Shown piece by piece: positions 24,778 to 32,142 of a stretch of DNA of 37,296 nt. Under the pieces are notes generated by a model. That model was not told where the DNA came from, made no database searches, and saw nothing but the letters and a program-made list of their open reading frames with translations. Every line of letters starts with the position of its first letter. The first letter of the stretch is position 1. The stretch covers positions 1 through 37,296 of the forward strand of contig NZ_JBNPNH010000011.1 of assembly GCF_050314555.1 (NCBI RefSeq), in the 5' to 3' direction. The DNA comes from Spyradosoma sp004558035 (GTDB lineage: Bacteria > Verrucomicrobiota > Verrucomicrobiia > Opitutales > UBA953). The translations under genes were made by a program, and so were the position numbers.

Positions 24778-24909
24778 ATGAAAACATCGCTTCCCTTTTT
24801 CCTCCTGCTCGCCGCCGCCGTTCCCGCGTTCGCCGAAAACGACGCGCCCTCCGCCGAAGCCGCCCGCCTCCTCGCCGACCTCGAAAAAAGAGCTCCCGAA
24901 AAGCAATGA
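24778..24909 (+). CDS. 43-aa secreted peptide
   Basis: ATG 24778 opens a 43-codon frame beginning with a textbook signal peptide (MKTSLPFFLLLAAAVPAFA) and leaving a mature part of about 24 residues (ENDAPSAEAARLLADLEKR then APEKQ), acidic then basic and probably helical. Its TGA overlaps the ATG of the next gene as ATGA, the coupling seen elsewhere in the window; this and the signal peptide are why I believe it is expressed. I recognise no family. The mature peptide might be a small periplasmic partner of the Cys-rich protein that follows. It could also be the 5' remnant of a longer gene. Confidence 0.6.
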   Translation: MKTSLPFFLLLAAAVPAFAENDAPSAEAARLLADLEKRAPEKQ

Positions 24910-25289
24910 AATACCTGATTCCGATTTTCGCCTTTTTTGCGCTGTTCGCCGCGACGTGCGGGAGCGCGCTCGCATGCGCCGACTGCGGCGGGAACGTTCC
25001 CGCGCGCGGGCTCGGCGTGTATTCCTTGGAGACGCTCGAACGGATCCGCGCCGAAAGCGTGACGTGCAAATACTGCGGGCGCACCGCGCCGACCGCGAAG
25101 CTGCTCTCGATGGGCGCGTGCGCGAACTCGCCTTCGGGCAAGCACGTCGTGCTGCGCCGACCGAAGAAGCTCGAGCGCCGGTATGCCGTCTGCCGCTACT
25201 GCGGCGCGCGCGCCCAGACCGTGGCGTTGCTCACCGCGGGTCACTGCAGCGCCAACCCGCGCGGCAAAAAACACGTCCCCGCGAACTGA
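24906..25289 (+). CDS. Secreted protein with a duplicated Cys-x2-Cys zinc-knuckle unit
   Basis: A signal peptide (MKYLIPIFAFFALFAATCGSALA) is followed by CADCGG and then two copies of one unit: CKYCGRTAPTAKLLSMGACANSPSGKHV and CRYCGARAQTVALLTAGHCSANPRGKKHV, shown here only to mark C-x2-C-G, a hydrophobic helix, Cys, and P-x-GKxH. Each unit could bind one metal through three Cys and one His. I do not recognise a named family. Such export of a zinc-ribbon protein is unusual. The gene overlaps the 43-aa frame by 4 bp and lies 49 bp before the first dynamin-like GTPase. Confidence 0.8.
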   Translation: MKYLIPIFAFFALFAATCGSALACADCGGNVPARGLGVYSLETLERIRAESVTCKYCGRTAPTAKLLSMGACANSPSGKHVVLRRPKKLERRYAVCRYCGARAQTVALLTAGHCSANPRGKKHVPAN

Positions 25290-25338
25290 CGCTCCCGCGC
25301 GAAAACCCTTTCAAACCTCGAACAGAAGAAAACAAACC

Positions 25339-27180
25339 ATGAAACCCGAAGAATCTTCCAAACAGCAGCTCCTCGACTGGGCGCAGGAAATCCGCGCCGT
25401 CTGCGAGCAGGAAAACGATTCCCCCGCCGCCGAGATGATAGACTCCGCCGTTTCCGCCTTCCGTGCGGACAAATTCGTCATCTCCGTCATGGGGCTGGCG
25501 AAACGCGGCAAGTCCACGCTGATCAACGCCCTCCTCGGACGCAGCGACGACATGCTCGCGCCCATCGACAAACTCCCCGCGACGAGTTGCACCACCTCAT
25601 TTTCCTGCGGAAAAGAATTCACGGCGGAAGCCGTTTTCCGCGACGGCTCTTCCGTGCAGATCGCGCCGCAGGAAATCCGTTCCTACGCGACGGAAGAAGA
25701 AAATCCGGAGAACAAAAAGAGCGTCCAGCTTCTTCGCGTCGTCGGGCCTTTCGATTCCCGTCTCAACGACGTCACGCTCGTCGATCTGCCCGGCGTCGGT
25801 TCGATTCACGGGCACCACGACCAGATCGTACACCAGTTTCTGCCTCAAAGCGACGCCGTGATTCTGCTGACGACCGCGCGCATGCCGATCAACGAGCAGG
25901 AGCTCGACATGCTCAAGGAAGTCCGCGGCGCGGAAATCGACAATCTTTTCGTCGCCGTAAATAAAGCGGACACGACCGACGAAGACGAGCTCGCCGAGTG
26001 CGTGGAACACAACCGCAGGCAGCTGAACTCGATCGGCGTCAGCGTTCCCGCCATGCGGAAGATTTCGGCGAAAAACGCTTACGAAGGCAAGTGGTCCGGA
26101 AGCGGCGTCGACGAGCTTTGGGCGGACGTCGAAGATTTTCTTCGGCGGGAACGCGGCAAGGTCGCCAAGCGACGTTTTTACGCCAGGATTCTCGAAGCCG
26201 CTTCGCCCGTCTTGGAAGGTCTGCGCGCGCGGACGTTCGCGGCGGGAAAATCCGCGGAAGAACTGGCGGCGACGCGCACACGTCTCTCCAAGGAGAAAAA
26301 GAATCTGGAAAAATCCCGCGAGATGGCGGAAGATCGCTTCGAGTCGGAGTGGAACGCGGCGGTGGACGACGCGGAAAGTCGCCTCCCGCAGATCGAACGT
26401 TCCGTCGCCGGAAAAATCGCGGCGAAGATTTCTTCGTCGGGAATCATCAGCGTGGGCGGACTCGAAAAGTCGCTTCCCGGATTTTTCAACAAAACGCTCG
26501 AAAGCGAGCTCCTTCCCGTCTTCGGCGAAATGGAGCGCCGTTTCCGCGATCTGACGGAAGAATTCGAAACGCGCTATCCCGCCGTCTGCACGGACGCGGG
26601 CGGCACGCCGAGCATCCGTACCGAATTCGACACGACGGTGGTCAAGGGCGCCGCGCTCGGCACCGCCTTGGCGGGTAGCGGCGCGCTCGCTTCGACTGTC
26701 ATCGGCGGGCTGACGACCACGGCCGTTTCCACCGCGCCCGCCTATACGGGAATCCTTGGAGCGGCTTTTACCTTTTTCGGGGTAAATTCCACCGTCACCA
26801 CCGCCTCCACGGTTCCCGCGGCGATCGCGGCTTTCGCCGGCCCCATCGGCTGGACGCTCGCCGGGCTCGGCGGAGCCGCCGTCGCCGTTTCCTGGGGCAT
26901 CTCGAAAGCGCGCAAGAAAAACAATCTGCAGGACATCATGGACGACAACGTCCGCCGCACGTTCAGCGCTTTGAGGACCGAGCGCATTCCGCAGTTCCGA
27001 AAACTGGTGAAGTCGCTGATCAAGGAATACCGTCTCAATTTGGATCGGCGCATCGCCGCCGTCGAGGAGGCGCTAGAAGACGCGGAGCGCAACGCCGCCG
27101 ATCCGAGGATCGCCAAGAAAGACGAGGTGTCGTTCCGACGACTGCAGCTGCTCGTTGAAGGAACGGACGACAAGGAGTGA
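25339..27180 (+). CDS. Dynamin-like GTPase A (bacterial dynamin-like protein)
   Basis: The protein is a large GTPase that probably binds and reshapes membranes. G1 is GLAKRGKS (52-59), G2 threonines lie in ATSCTTSFS (about 81-89), G3 is DLPG (149-152) and G4 is NKAD (208-211). A long helical region with coiled-coil character follows (about 290-430), then a Gly/Ala-rich hydrophobic segment (about 434-525) resembling the membrane-inserting paddle or transmembrane hairpin of bacterial dynamins, then a closing helical stretch. Length is 613 aa. ATG 25339 is preferred because upstream codons overlap the Cys-rich gene. The second GTPase starts 7 bases after its stop; such pairs are common among bacterial dynamins and often act as hetero-oligomers. 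Confidence 0.85.
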   Translation: MKPEESSKQQLLDWAQEIRAVCEQENDSPAAEMIDSAVSAFRADKFVISVMGLAKRGKSTLINALLGRSDDMLAPIDKLPATSCTTSFSCGKEFTAEAVFRDGSSVQIAPQEIRSYATEEENPENKKSVQLLRVVGPFDSRLNDVTLVDLPGVGSIHGHHDQIVHQFLPQSDAVILLTTARMPINEQELDMLKEVRGAEIDNLFVAVNKADTTDEDELAECVEHNRRQLNSIGVSVPAMRKISAKNAYEGKWSGSGVDELWADVEDFLRRERGKVAKRRFYARILEAASPVLEGLRARTFAAGKSAEELAATRTRLSKEKKNLEKSREMAEDRFESEWNAAVDDAESRLPQIERSVAGKIAAKISSSGIISVGGLEKSLPGFFNKTLESELLPVFGEMERRFRDLTEEFETRYPAVCTDAGGTPSIRTEFDTTVVKGAALGTALAGSGALASTVIGGLTTTAVSTAPAYTGILGAAFTFFGVNSTVTTASTVPAAIAAFAGPIGWTLAGLGGAAVAVSWGISKARKKNNLQDIMDDNVRRTFSALRTERIPQFRKLVKSLIKEYRLNLDRRIAAVEEALEDAERNAADPRIAKKDEVSFRRLQLLVEGTDDKE

Positions 27181-27187
27181 CGACGCC

Positions 27188-28258
27188 ATGACGGAACTCG
27201 TCTCCAGAGAATCCATCGAAGACCTGCTCACGCTCTTCTGCATTTCGCGGAACTTCCCGCAGAACAAGTGCGATGAAAAGCGGAAAGCCTTTTTCGGAGG
27301 ATTTCTTCGCGAACTCTCGCGCATGCGGGAACGCAGCCTCCGCACGACTTCCGATTACAAAATCGCGGTGGTCGGGCTCGGGAACGTCGGAAAATCCTCA
27401 CTTCTCAATGCCGTTCTCGGCGAACGCGTCGCGCCTACGGGCAACCGTCCCTGTACGTCGGACATCGTGGAATTCCGCCATTCCGCGACGCGCTACATTC
27501 TCGCCGAAAGCCCGAATTCCGCCGCGCTTCCCGGGAAATGGGAATTCGACGACGCCGCGCAGCTGCACGAACAGCTCTGTTCCATGGTCGCGCACGACGA
27601 CGGCGGCGACGCTCACGAGTGGAAACGAATCGAAGTCGGCGTTCCCGCCGAGGTGCTCAAAGGCGGGCTGACGCTCGTCGATACGCCGGGCTTCGGCGCC
27701 GCGGGAACGGCGGGCGCGCAGGACAACGCGACCGTCCGCGACTTTCTCAACAACGACGTCGCGCAGATTTTTTGGGTCGTGCTCTCCGAGCAGGGAATTC
27801 AAAGAGCCGAGCTCGATTTCTACAGGGAATACCTTGCCGCGCGCTGCGACGACGTCATCGTCACCAACGGCGAAGACTGGGACGAAAACGATCGCCGCCG
27901 CTGGCGCGCGCGTTACGCTCCCGCGCTCGCGCCCGAATGCCCTCAAATCCGCTTCGTCAAGAACAAGCAGGCGCAGACGGCGCGCGCGGAACGCGACGCC
28001 GCCGCGTGGCGCGATTCCGGCGTCGCGGACGTGTGCGGGCGGATTCTGCAGCTGAAAGACACCGACGGACGCATCGAAAGCCTCAATTCACGCTTGGGGT
28101 TTCTCGGCGGACTCGCGCTCTGCGCCCTTCAGAACCTGCGGGCGGAGGGACGCGCGAAGAATCTGCTCGATCCCGTGTGGAGCGCGAAAATCTCCCGAAA
28201 ATACGCGGGAACGCCGCTCATGGAAAACTGGCTGAAAATGCTTTCGGAAAACCGCTGA
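27188..28258 (+). CDS. Dynamin-like GTPase B, short partner with altered G4
   Basis: The protein is a 356-aa GTPase. G1 is GLGNVGKS (63-70), a Thr-containing switch follows (RPCTSD), G3 is VDTPGFG (about 165), and where G4 is expected the sequence reads VTNGEDWDEND (about 225), keeping Asn-x2-Asp but lacking the usual Lys. It has an N-terminal helical extension (1-55) and a short C-terminal helical part, with no membrane segment, so it is more compact than GTPase A. It is probably translated together with A (7-bp gap) and may be its regulatory or non-membrane partner. The G4 change could lower guanine specificity. Confidence 0.8.
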   Translation: MTELVSRESIEDLLTLFCISRNFPQNKCDEKRKAFFGGFLRELSRMRERSLRTTSDYKIAVVGLGNVGKSSLLNAVLGERVAPTGNRPCTSDIVEFRHSATRYILAESPNSAALPGKWEFDDAAQLHEQLCSMVAHDDGGDAHEWKRIEVGVPAEVLKGGLTLVDTPGFGAAGTAGAQDNATVRDFLNNDVAQIFWVVLSEQGIQRAELDFYREYLAARCDDVIVTNGEDWDENDRRRWRARYAPALAPECPQIRFVKNKQAQTARAERDAAAWRDSGVADVCGRILQLKDTDGRIESLNSRLGFLGGLALCALQNLRAEGRAKNLLDPVWSAKISRKYAGTPLMENWLKMLSENR

Positions 28259-28277
28259 ATTTACCAAGGATACAGTC

Positions 28278-29042
28278 ATGAAAAACGACGATTACACTTA
28301 CATTCATTCGGGAGCTTCGGGGAATGAACATTCCGCCGCTCCCTTAAAAAAATCTCCGCTCGACACGGAAACTTCTCCGGTCTCTATTCCCGAAATGCGT
28401 CCGATAGGAGGGATTTCATCCGTCCTGATTTTCATTCAGGCGCTGTCTGGAATTTTATCGTTATGGGACGTGTTCGCTTACGCCAATTTCTATCTTTGTG
28501 TGGAAAACGGGGTGGAGGCGGAAGAAGAATTTTGGGACTTATATAGTCTCCTCGCGGGGGAAAATTTGCCGGTTCCGTTCGCATTCGTCTATCTTATAGC
28601 GATTGTATTGATGATTATTTGGAATTACCGCACCGCGAAAAACGCCGTCGCGATGACGAAAGGAAAACTGGATTTGCGCCCCGGATTTTATGCGGCGTCT
28701 TCCTACATCCCCATCGTCAACATCTTCTATCCTTACAAAGGTCTTAAACGTATTTATAACCTTGCGGTCAAGCCCGAGAATCGAGATTGGTCTCGGACTT
28801 CCGGAATCATAATCATATGGTGGATTTTTTCTATGGCGTGCGGAATTTTCGTTTTCTATGAAATCCGTTCTCCAGAACTGCTTGAATTGCTCGAATACTA
28901 CCCTCATAAGTTTCAATTCGCGTTGGCGGAAGGATTTTGGAGTTGTTTGTTCGACGTCATCTCTACGCTTGTCTCCATCCGGATTATTTGGATCGTGAAT
29001 AAAGGGCAAAGCAGAATCATAGAAAGCGGGAATAAACAATGA
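28278..29042 (+). CDS. DUF4328-like multi-pass membrane protein
   Basis: A hydrophilic N-terminus (1-42) beginning MKNDDYTYIH leads into about five hydrophobic segments: ISSVLIFIQALSGILSLWDV, FAFVYLIAIVLMIIWNY, a YIPIVNIFYPYKGL re-entrant-like stretch, GIIIIWWIFSMACGIFVFY, and a last one (CLFDVISTLVSIRIIWIV). The order W-NYRTAKNAVAM, Pro-Gly-FY, PIVNIFYPYKGLKRIYN is what I associate with DUF4328 proteins. Function is unknown. Composition is clearly AT-richer than neighbours, with codons such as ATA and TTA. The next gene overlaps by ATGA and shares the first eight residues. Confidence 0.75.
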   Translation: MKNDDYTYIHSGASGNEHSAAPLKKSPLDTETSPVSIPEMRPIGGISSVLIFIQALSGILSLWDVFAYANFYLCVENGVEAEEEFWDLYSLLAGENLPVPFAFVYLIAIVLMIIWNYRTAKNAVAMTKGKLDLRPGFYAASSYIPIVNIFYPYKGLKRIYNLAVKPENRDWSRTSGIIIIWWIFSMACGIFVFYEIRSPELLELLEYYPHKFQFALAEGFWSCLFDVISTLVSIRIIWIVNKGQSRIIESGNKQ

Positions 29043-29257
29043 AAAACGATGATTATACCTACCTGCACCATGCAAAGAAAAAAGCTGAGGCTCCTTTGAA
29101 GAATCATGAAAACGTCCCTAAAAAGAAAGATGAGTCCGAAACGGGAATGGGGTGTTTGGGGTGTTCGAGTTTTTCTTGGGGTCTGATATTATATTGGTTT
29201 ATCTGTAGAGGCGGTTTAGAACTAATTGAAAAATACATTAGAGGGCATATCCAATAA
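29039..29257 (+). CDS. 72-aa membrane protein sharing its N-terminus with the preceding gene
   Basis: The protein begins MKNDDYTYLH, identical in eight residues to the upstream DUF4328-like protein, and again has an A-PLK stretch a few residues later. A Lys/Glu-rich linker then leads to a Gly/Cys motif (GMGCLGCSS) and one hydrophobic segment (FSWGLILYWFICRGG) before a basic C-terminus. It overlaps the upstream gene by 4 bp. Synonymous differences between the two N-terminal codings argue that the peptide, not the DNA, is conserved. No family is recognised. The stretch is AT-rich like its neighbours. Confidence 0.75.
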   Translation: MKNDDYTYLHHAKKKAEAPLKNHENVPKKKDESETGMGCLGCSSFSWGLILYWFICRGGLELIEKYIRGHIQ

Positions 29258-29293
29258 AAATATAATGAAATTTCGGTAAATAAAGAAATTAAA

Positions 29294-30208
29294 ATGTCTA
29301 AGATTTGCTTAATCGGAACGGAAGGCGCGGGGAAAACGGTTTTTCTGACCGTGCTCGCGCATCGTTATCAAAATTCATTCGCGAACGGAGTTTGGCTGGA
29401 ATATCAGAATCCGCGAACGGCGAAATTCGTCTCGACGAACTGGGACACTCTCACGGTCAAGCGGGACTGGCCGCCGTCCACGCCGACAGGAACGTTCGGG
29501 GCGTTGAAATGGGTCTTTCATACGCCCGACGGCGCGTCCCATCCGCTGAGCGTGATCGACTCTCCCGGGCAGGACATTCGCGCCATCTTCACGGCGGACG
29601 AAGATGAGTTTCTTGACGAAAATCTCTCCGCGCTCAAACAGGAGCTCGAGTCGGCGGACGTCGTTTTGTTTCTGCTGAATCTGCAGGAAGCGATTCGCGC
29701 GACCACCGCGATGGAGCTGGACGCTTGCCAGGTGCCCGTCGTCTCGTTTCTGCAGTGGGCGCAGGCGAAGCGAAAACGCTTCGCCTTGCTGCTCTCTCAG
29801 AGCGACCAAATCATGGATTGGCTGAAGGTGCAGGGGATTTCCGGAAATTTTGTGCAGAACGCATTGGAGCGCTGCCTTCCTATGGTGCACGCGATTTTGT
29901 TTCGCAATGAAATCAATTTGGATTTTTGCATCACGTTCGTCGCCGCCGTTGCGGAAACGGAGTACGCCGCCGGAAGCAAGCTCTCTCTGCGCCCGAAAGC
30001 GAATTTTTCTTCCCGAGGACTCGAGAAGGTCGTTGAGTGCATTTTCCCCAATATATTCCCCAATATACCTGAGAAAGAAGAGCAAGAGGGAGTGACGCCT
30101 AAGAAAGAAGAGCAAGATGGACTGACGCGGCGAGACGTCATCATCTCCATCATTATTTTATGCATCTCTTTATTCATTACAGGAATCATAATTATTTCAA
30201 ATTCGTAA
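29294..30208 (+). CDS. Tail-anchored small GTPase (TRAFAC / 'DO-GTPase'-like)
   Basis: The GTPase domain starts at once: Walker A/G1 GTEGAGKT (8-15), then a PTGTFGALKW switch-like stretch and G3 as IDSPGQDIRAIF (Asp89-Gly92). SADVVLFLLNLQEA follows; a canonical NKxD is replaced by LLSQSDQ. About residues 250-277 form a charged linker made of tandem repeats, and the C-terminus is a membrane anchor (VIISIIILCISLFITGIIIIS), so the GTPase domain faces the cytoplasm. It resembles the GTPases of NTP-dependent conflict systems ('double-GTPase' group), but I see only one G domain and the assignment is tentative. It lies 36 bp after the 72-aa gene. Confidence 0.72.
   Translation: MSKICLIGTEGAGKTVFLTVLAHRYQNSFANGVWLEYQNPRTAKFVSTNWDTLTVKRDWPPSTPTGTFGALKWVFHTPDGASHPLSVIDSPGQDIRAIFTADEDEFLDENLSALKQELESADVVLFLLNLQEAIRATTAMELDACQVPVVSFLQWAQAKRKRFALLLSQSDQIMDWLKVQGISGNFVQNALERCLPMVHAILFRNEINLDFCITFVAAVAETEYAAGSKLSLRPKANFSSRGLEKVVECIFPNIFPNIPEKEEQEGVTPKKEEQDGLTRRDVIISIIILCISLFITGIIIISNS
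30044..30127 (+). repeat. Two adjacent tandem repeats in the GTPase linker
   Basis: TTCCCCAATATA occurs twice in a row (30044-30067), directly followed by two 30-bp units (30068-30097 and 30098-30127) that differ at three positions. They encode IFPN repeats and PEKEEQEGVT / PKKEEQDGLT. Unit lengths are multiples of three, so copy number can change without breaking the frame and would alter the distance between GTPase domain and membrane anchor. Confidence 0.85.
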
Positions 30209-30262
30209 TCTTTCTTGTCGTACAATAAACAACGCCTAAATGTGTAATTTTTGATTCATGCC

Positions 30263-31321
30263 ATGCGTTTCTTCACTTTTGACTACTGCAATCCTGCGTC
30301 CTCGTCGGAATATTGGCGGAGTTCGGACGGAAGCGTCGTTCCCGCTTACGTGAAAGGAATTCCGGGAACAATCTCCGAGAAGCTGGATCCGATTTTCTGC
30401 AACGACTGGCGCGGCTCCGACCGCGTCGCGGGAATGAAGATCGCCTCGGGGCGCGCGTGCGTCTTTCGTCTTTACGACGGCGGGCGCGACAGGCGCGGGC
30501 GTCCGCACCGCTGGGTGATTTTCGCTGCGGAGGGCGCGGCGGAGGAATTAGCGGGAACGGACGTCGTCGCGGCGACGGAAAGCGAGGCGTTCTCGGACTT
30601 CATCGCGCGCGCCCGCGCCGAGACGATCGTGCCGCCCGAGCCGGAAGCGCGCTGGGAAAGGCGTCGGCACGACGCCGCGCCGACGGAGGAGCTCCCGAAG
30701 GGGACGACGAGGTTTTTCGGCGGCGACGCGGAAGCGCGCGTTCGGAGATTCAGCGAGACGCTTTCGCTCGCGGGAACGGACGGCTGGATTTTCTTCGAAG
30801 CGAACGCCGGGAGATTTCGCGCGTGGGCAGAAACGGGAACGCCGTCGAAGCCGAAATTCCGCACGGAAGACCGCGAGCGCGAAGAACCCGTGCCGCCCGA
30901 CGAACCGGAGGCTCGGGGGTGGACGAGCCGAATTTGCTCTGCGACGGGAACGCTCGTCGAAGACGCCGGGCGGGAAGGCGCGCCGCAAGAGAAACGGCGC
31001 GTTTCGAGGTGCTGTCTGGCGGCGGCGGCGATTGCGGCGGCGTTTCTGATTCTGCTCGGACTGGCGGTGGTCAGCGTGTTCCGGGCGTTTCCGGAGTGTT
31101 TGGACTCGCTTCGACACCTGTTGGATCGGCAGCCGCCGTGCGACGCTCCGAAGATGTGTCCGCTCGTGCTTGAACGCACGGAAGAATTCGTCATCTTCAA
31201 AATTCCGAAGCCGCTTCCGGAATCGCGCTTTTTTGAGGGACGTTGGAAAATCTTCATGAAGGGCGAGGTTGAAAGAATCGAAATCTGGGAAATCACGAAC
31301 CCGGAAACGGAGAGGAAATGA
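30263..31321 (+). CDS. Single-pass membrane protein, putative partner of the tail-anchored GTPase
   Basis: An N-terminal globular domain of about 100 residues begins MRFFTFDYCNPASSS and contains KIASGRACVFRLYDGGRDRRGRP and HRWVIFAAEG. A polar linker rich in Pro, Arg and Glu (about 110-245) leads to one membrane helix (CCLAAAAIAAAFLILLGLAVV, about 256-276) and a C-terminal domain with VLERTEEFVIFKIPKPLP. I do not recognise the family with certainty. The N-terminus after a GTPase gene recalls 'GTPase-associated protein 1' of conflict systems; this is a guess to test. ATG 30263 is preferred to TTG 30251. Its stop overlaps the next ATG by 4 bp. The GGGAACG motif is frequent here, unlike just upstream. 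Confidence 0.7.
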   Translation: MRFFTFDYCNPASSSEYWRSSDGSVVPAYVKGIPGTISEKLDPIFCNDWRGSDRVAGMKIASGRACVFRLYDGGRDRRGRPHRWVIFAAEGAAEELAGTDVVAATESEAFSDFIARARAETIVPPEPEARWERRRHDAAPTEELPKGTTRFFGGDAEARVRRFSETLSLAGTDGWIFFEANAGRFRAWAETGTPSKPKFRTEDREREEPVPPDEPEARGWTSRICSATGTLVEDAGREGAPQEKRRVSRCCLAAAAIAAAFLILLGLAVVSVFRAFPECLDSLRHLLDRQPPCDAPKMCPLVLERTEEFVIFKIPKPLPESRFFEGRWKIFMKGEVERIEIWEITNPETERK

Positions 31322-32142
31322 CGGCGATGCGCGTTTTTTGTTTGAGATGCGGCAAACAGGTGGAGACGACGGCGGAAGGCGAATGTCCGTTTTGCGGGAA
31401 TCGGCTCGTGCTGAAATCCGAAAAGGACGTGACCGTTTGCGATGACGAGACGCCGAGGGCGCAAGGGCGGTCGCCGGACGATCTTTTCCGCAAGTATCAT
31501 CGCGGGCGGGAACGCGTCGCCGAGACGGTGACGGACGAAGAAGACGAGGGCTGCGGACGGGCTTGCGACGAAGCTTGGGAAACCCGCGTTTTCGGGCTGT
31601 TCTGGGCGGCGGCGATCACGTATCCGCTCGGGATTTTTCTGCCGTTGGCGACGATCAGCAAGCATGTCACGGGGCGGGACGTGACCGCCGACGAAGGAAG
31701 CATGCTGGCGCAGGGCGCGCGCTGGCTCATGGATTTCTTCGACGAAAATCCGACGCTCGTGGACGAAAAGAACACGTTTTCGCTCGCGAGCGGGCTAGTG
31801 GAATTGCTGACGCAAGGGCAGATTTTTCTCTTCGTCGTCGTGCTCGTGTTTTCGATTCTGTTTCCGTTGACGAAGCTGGCGGCGCTCGGACACGTCGTGT
31901 TCGGAAACGCGGACGCGGCGACGCGGGAACGGCTGTTGGCTCGGCTCTCGTTTTGGGGCAAGTGGTCGATGTTGGACGTTTTCGTGATCGCGCTGCTGGT
32001 GGTTTCGCTGAAGCTCGGCGACCTGGTGGACGTGCAGATTCATTGCGGCATCTACTTTTTCGCCGCCTCGGTTCTGCTGACGATGCTCCTCACGCAGCTC
32101 CTTCACAAGGCGTTCCCCGCCGCCGCGCGGAATCGGACGTAA
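31318..32142 (+). CDS. Zinc-ribbon PqiA/LetA-like membrane protein
   Basis: The N-terminus is a zinc ribbon (CLRCGKQVE...CPFCGNRL), followed by a charged linker and about four membrane segments in the order of paraquat-inducible protein A: AAAITYPLGIFLPLATISK, LTQGQIFLFVVVLVFSILFPLTKL, GKWSMLDVFVIALLVVSLKLG (the family hallmark) and IYFFAASVLLTMLLTQLL. PqiA/LetA proteins act in lipid traffic between membranes, usually with an MCE-domain partner; no MCE gene is seen here. It overlaps the previous gene by 4 bp and closes the nine-gene run, which suggests that the system acts on the envelope. Confidence 0.83.
   Translation: MTAMRVFCLRCGKQVETTAEGECPFCGNRLVLKSEKDVTVCDDETPRAQGRSPDDLFRKYHRGRERVAETVTDEEDEGCGRACDEAWETRVFGLFWAAAITYPLGIFLPLATISKHVTGRDVTADEGSMLAQGARWLMDFFDENPTLVDEKNTFSLASGLVELLTQGQIFLFVVVLVFSILFPLTKLAALGHVVFGNADAATRERLLARLSFWGKWSMLDVFVIALLVVSLKLGDLVDVQIHCGIYFFAASVLLTMLLTQLLHKAFPAAARNRT

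Noticed and set aside
29375..30115. 246-codon frame antisense to the tail-anchored GTPase
   Set aside because: The sense frame has clear G1, G3 and membrane anchor; the antisense product has no recognisable feature.
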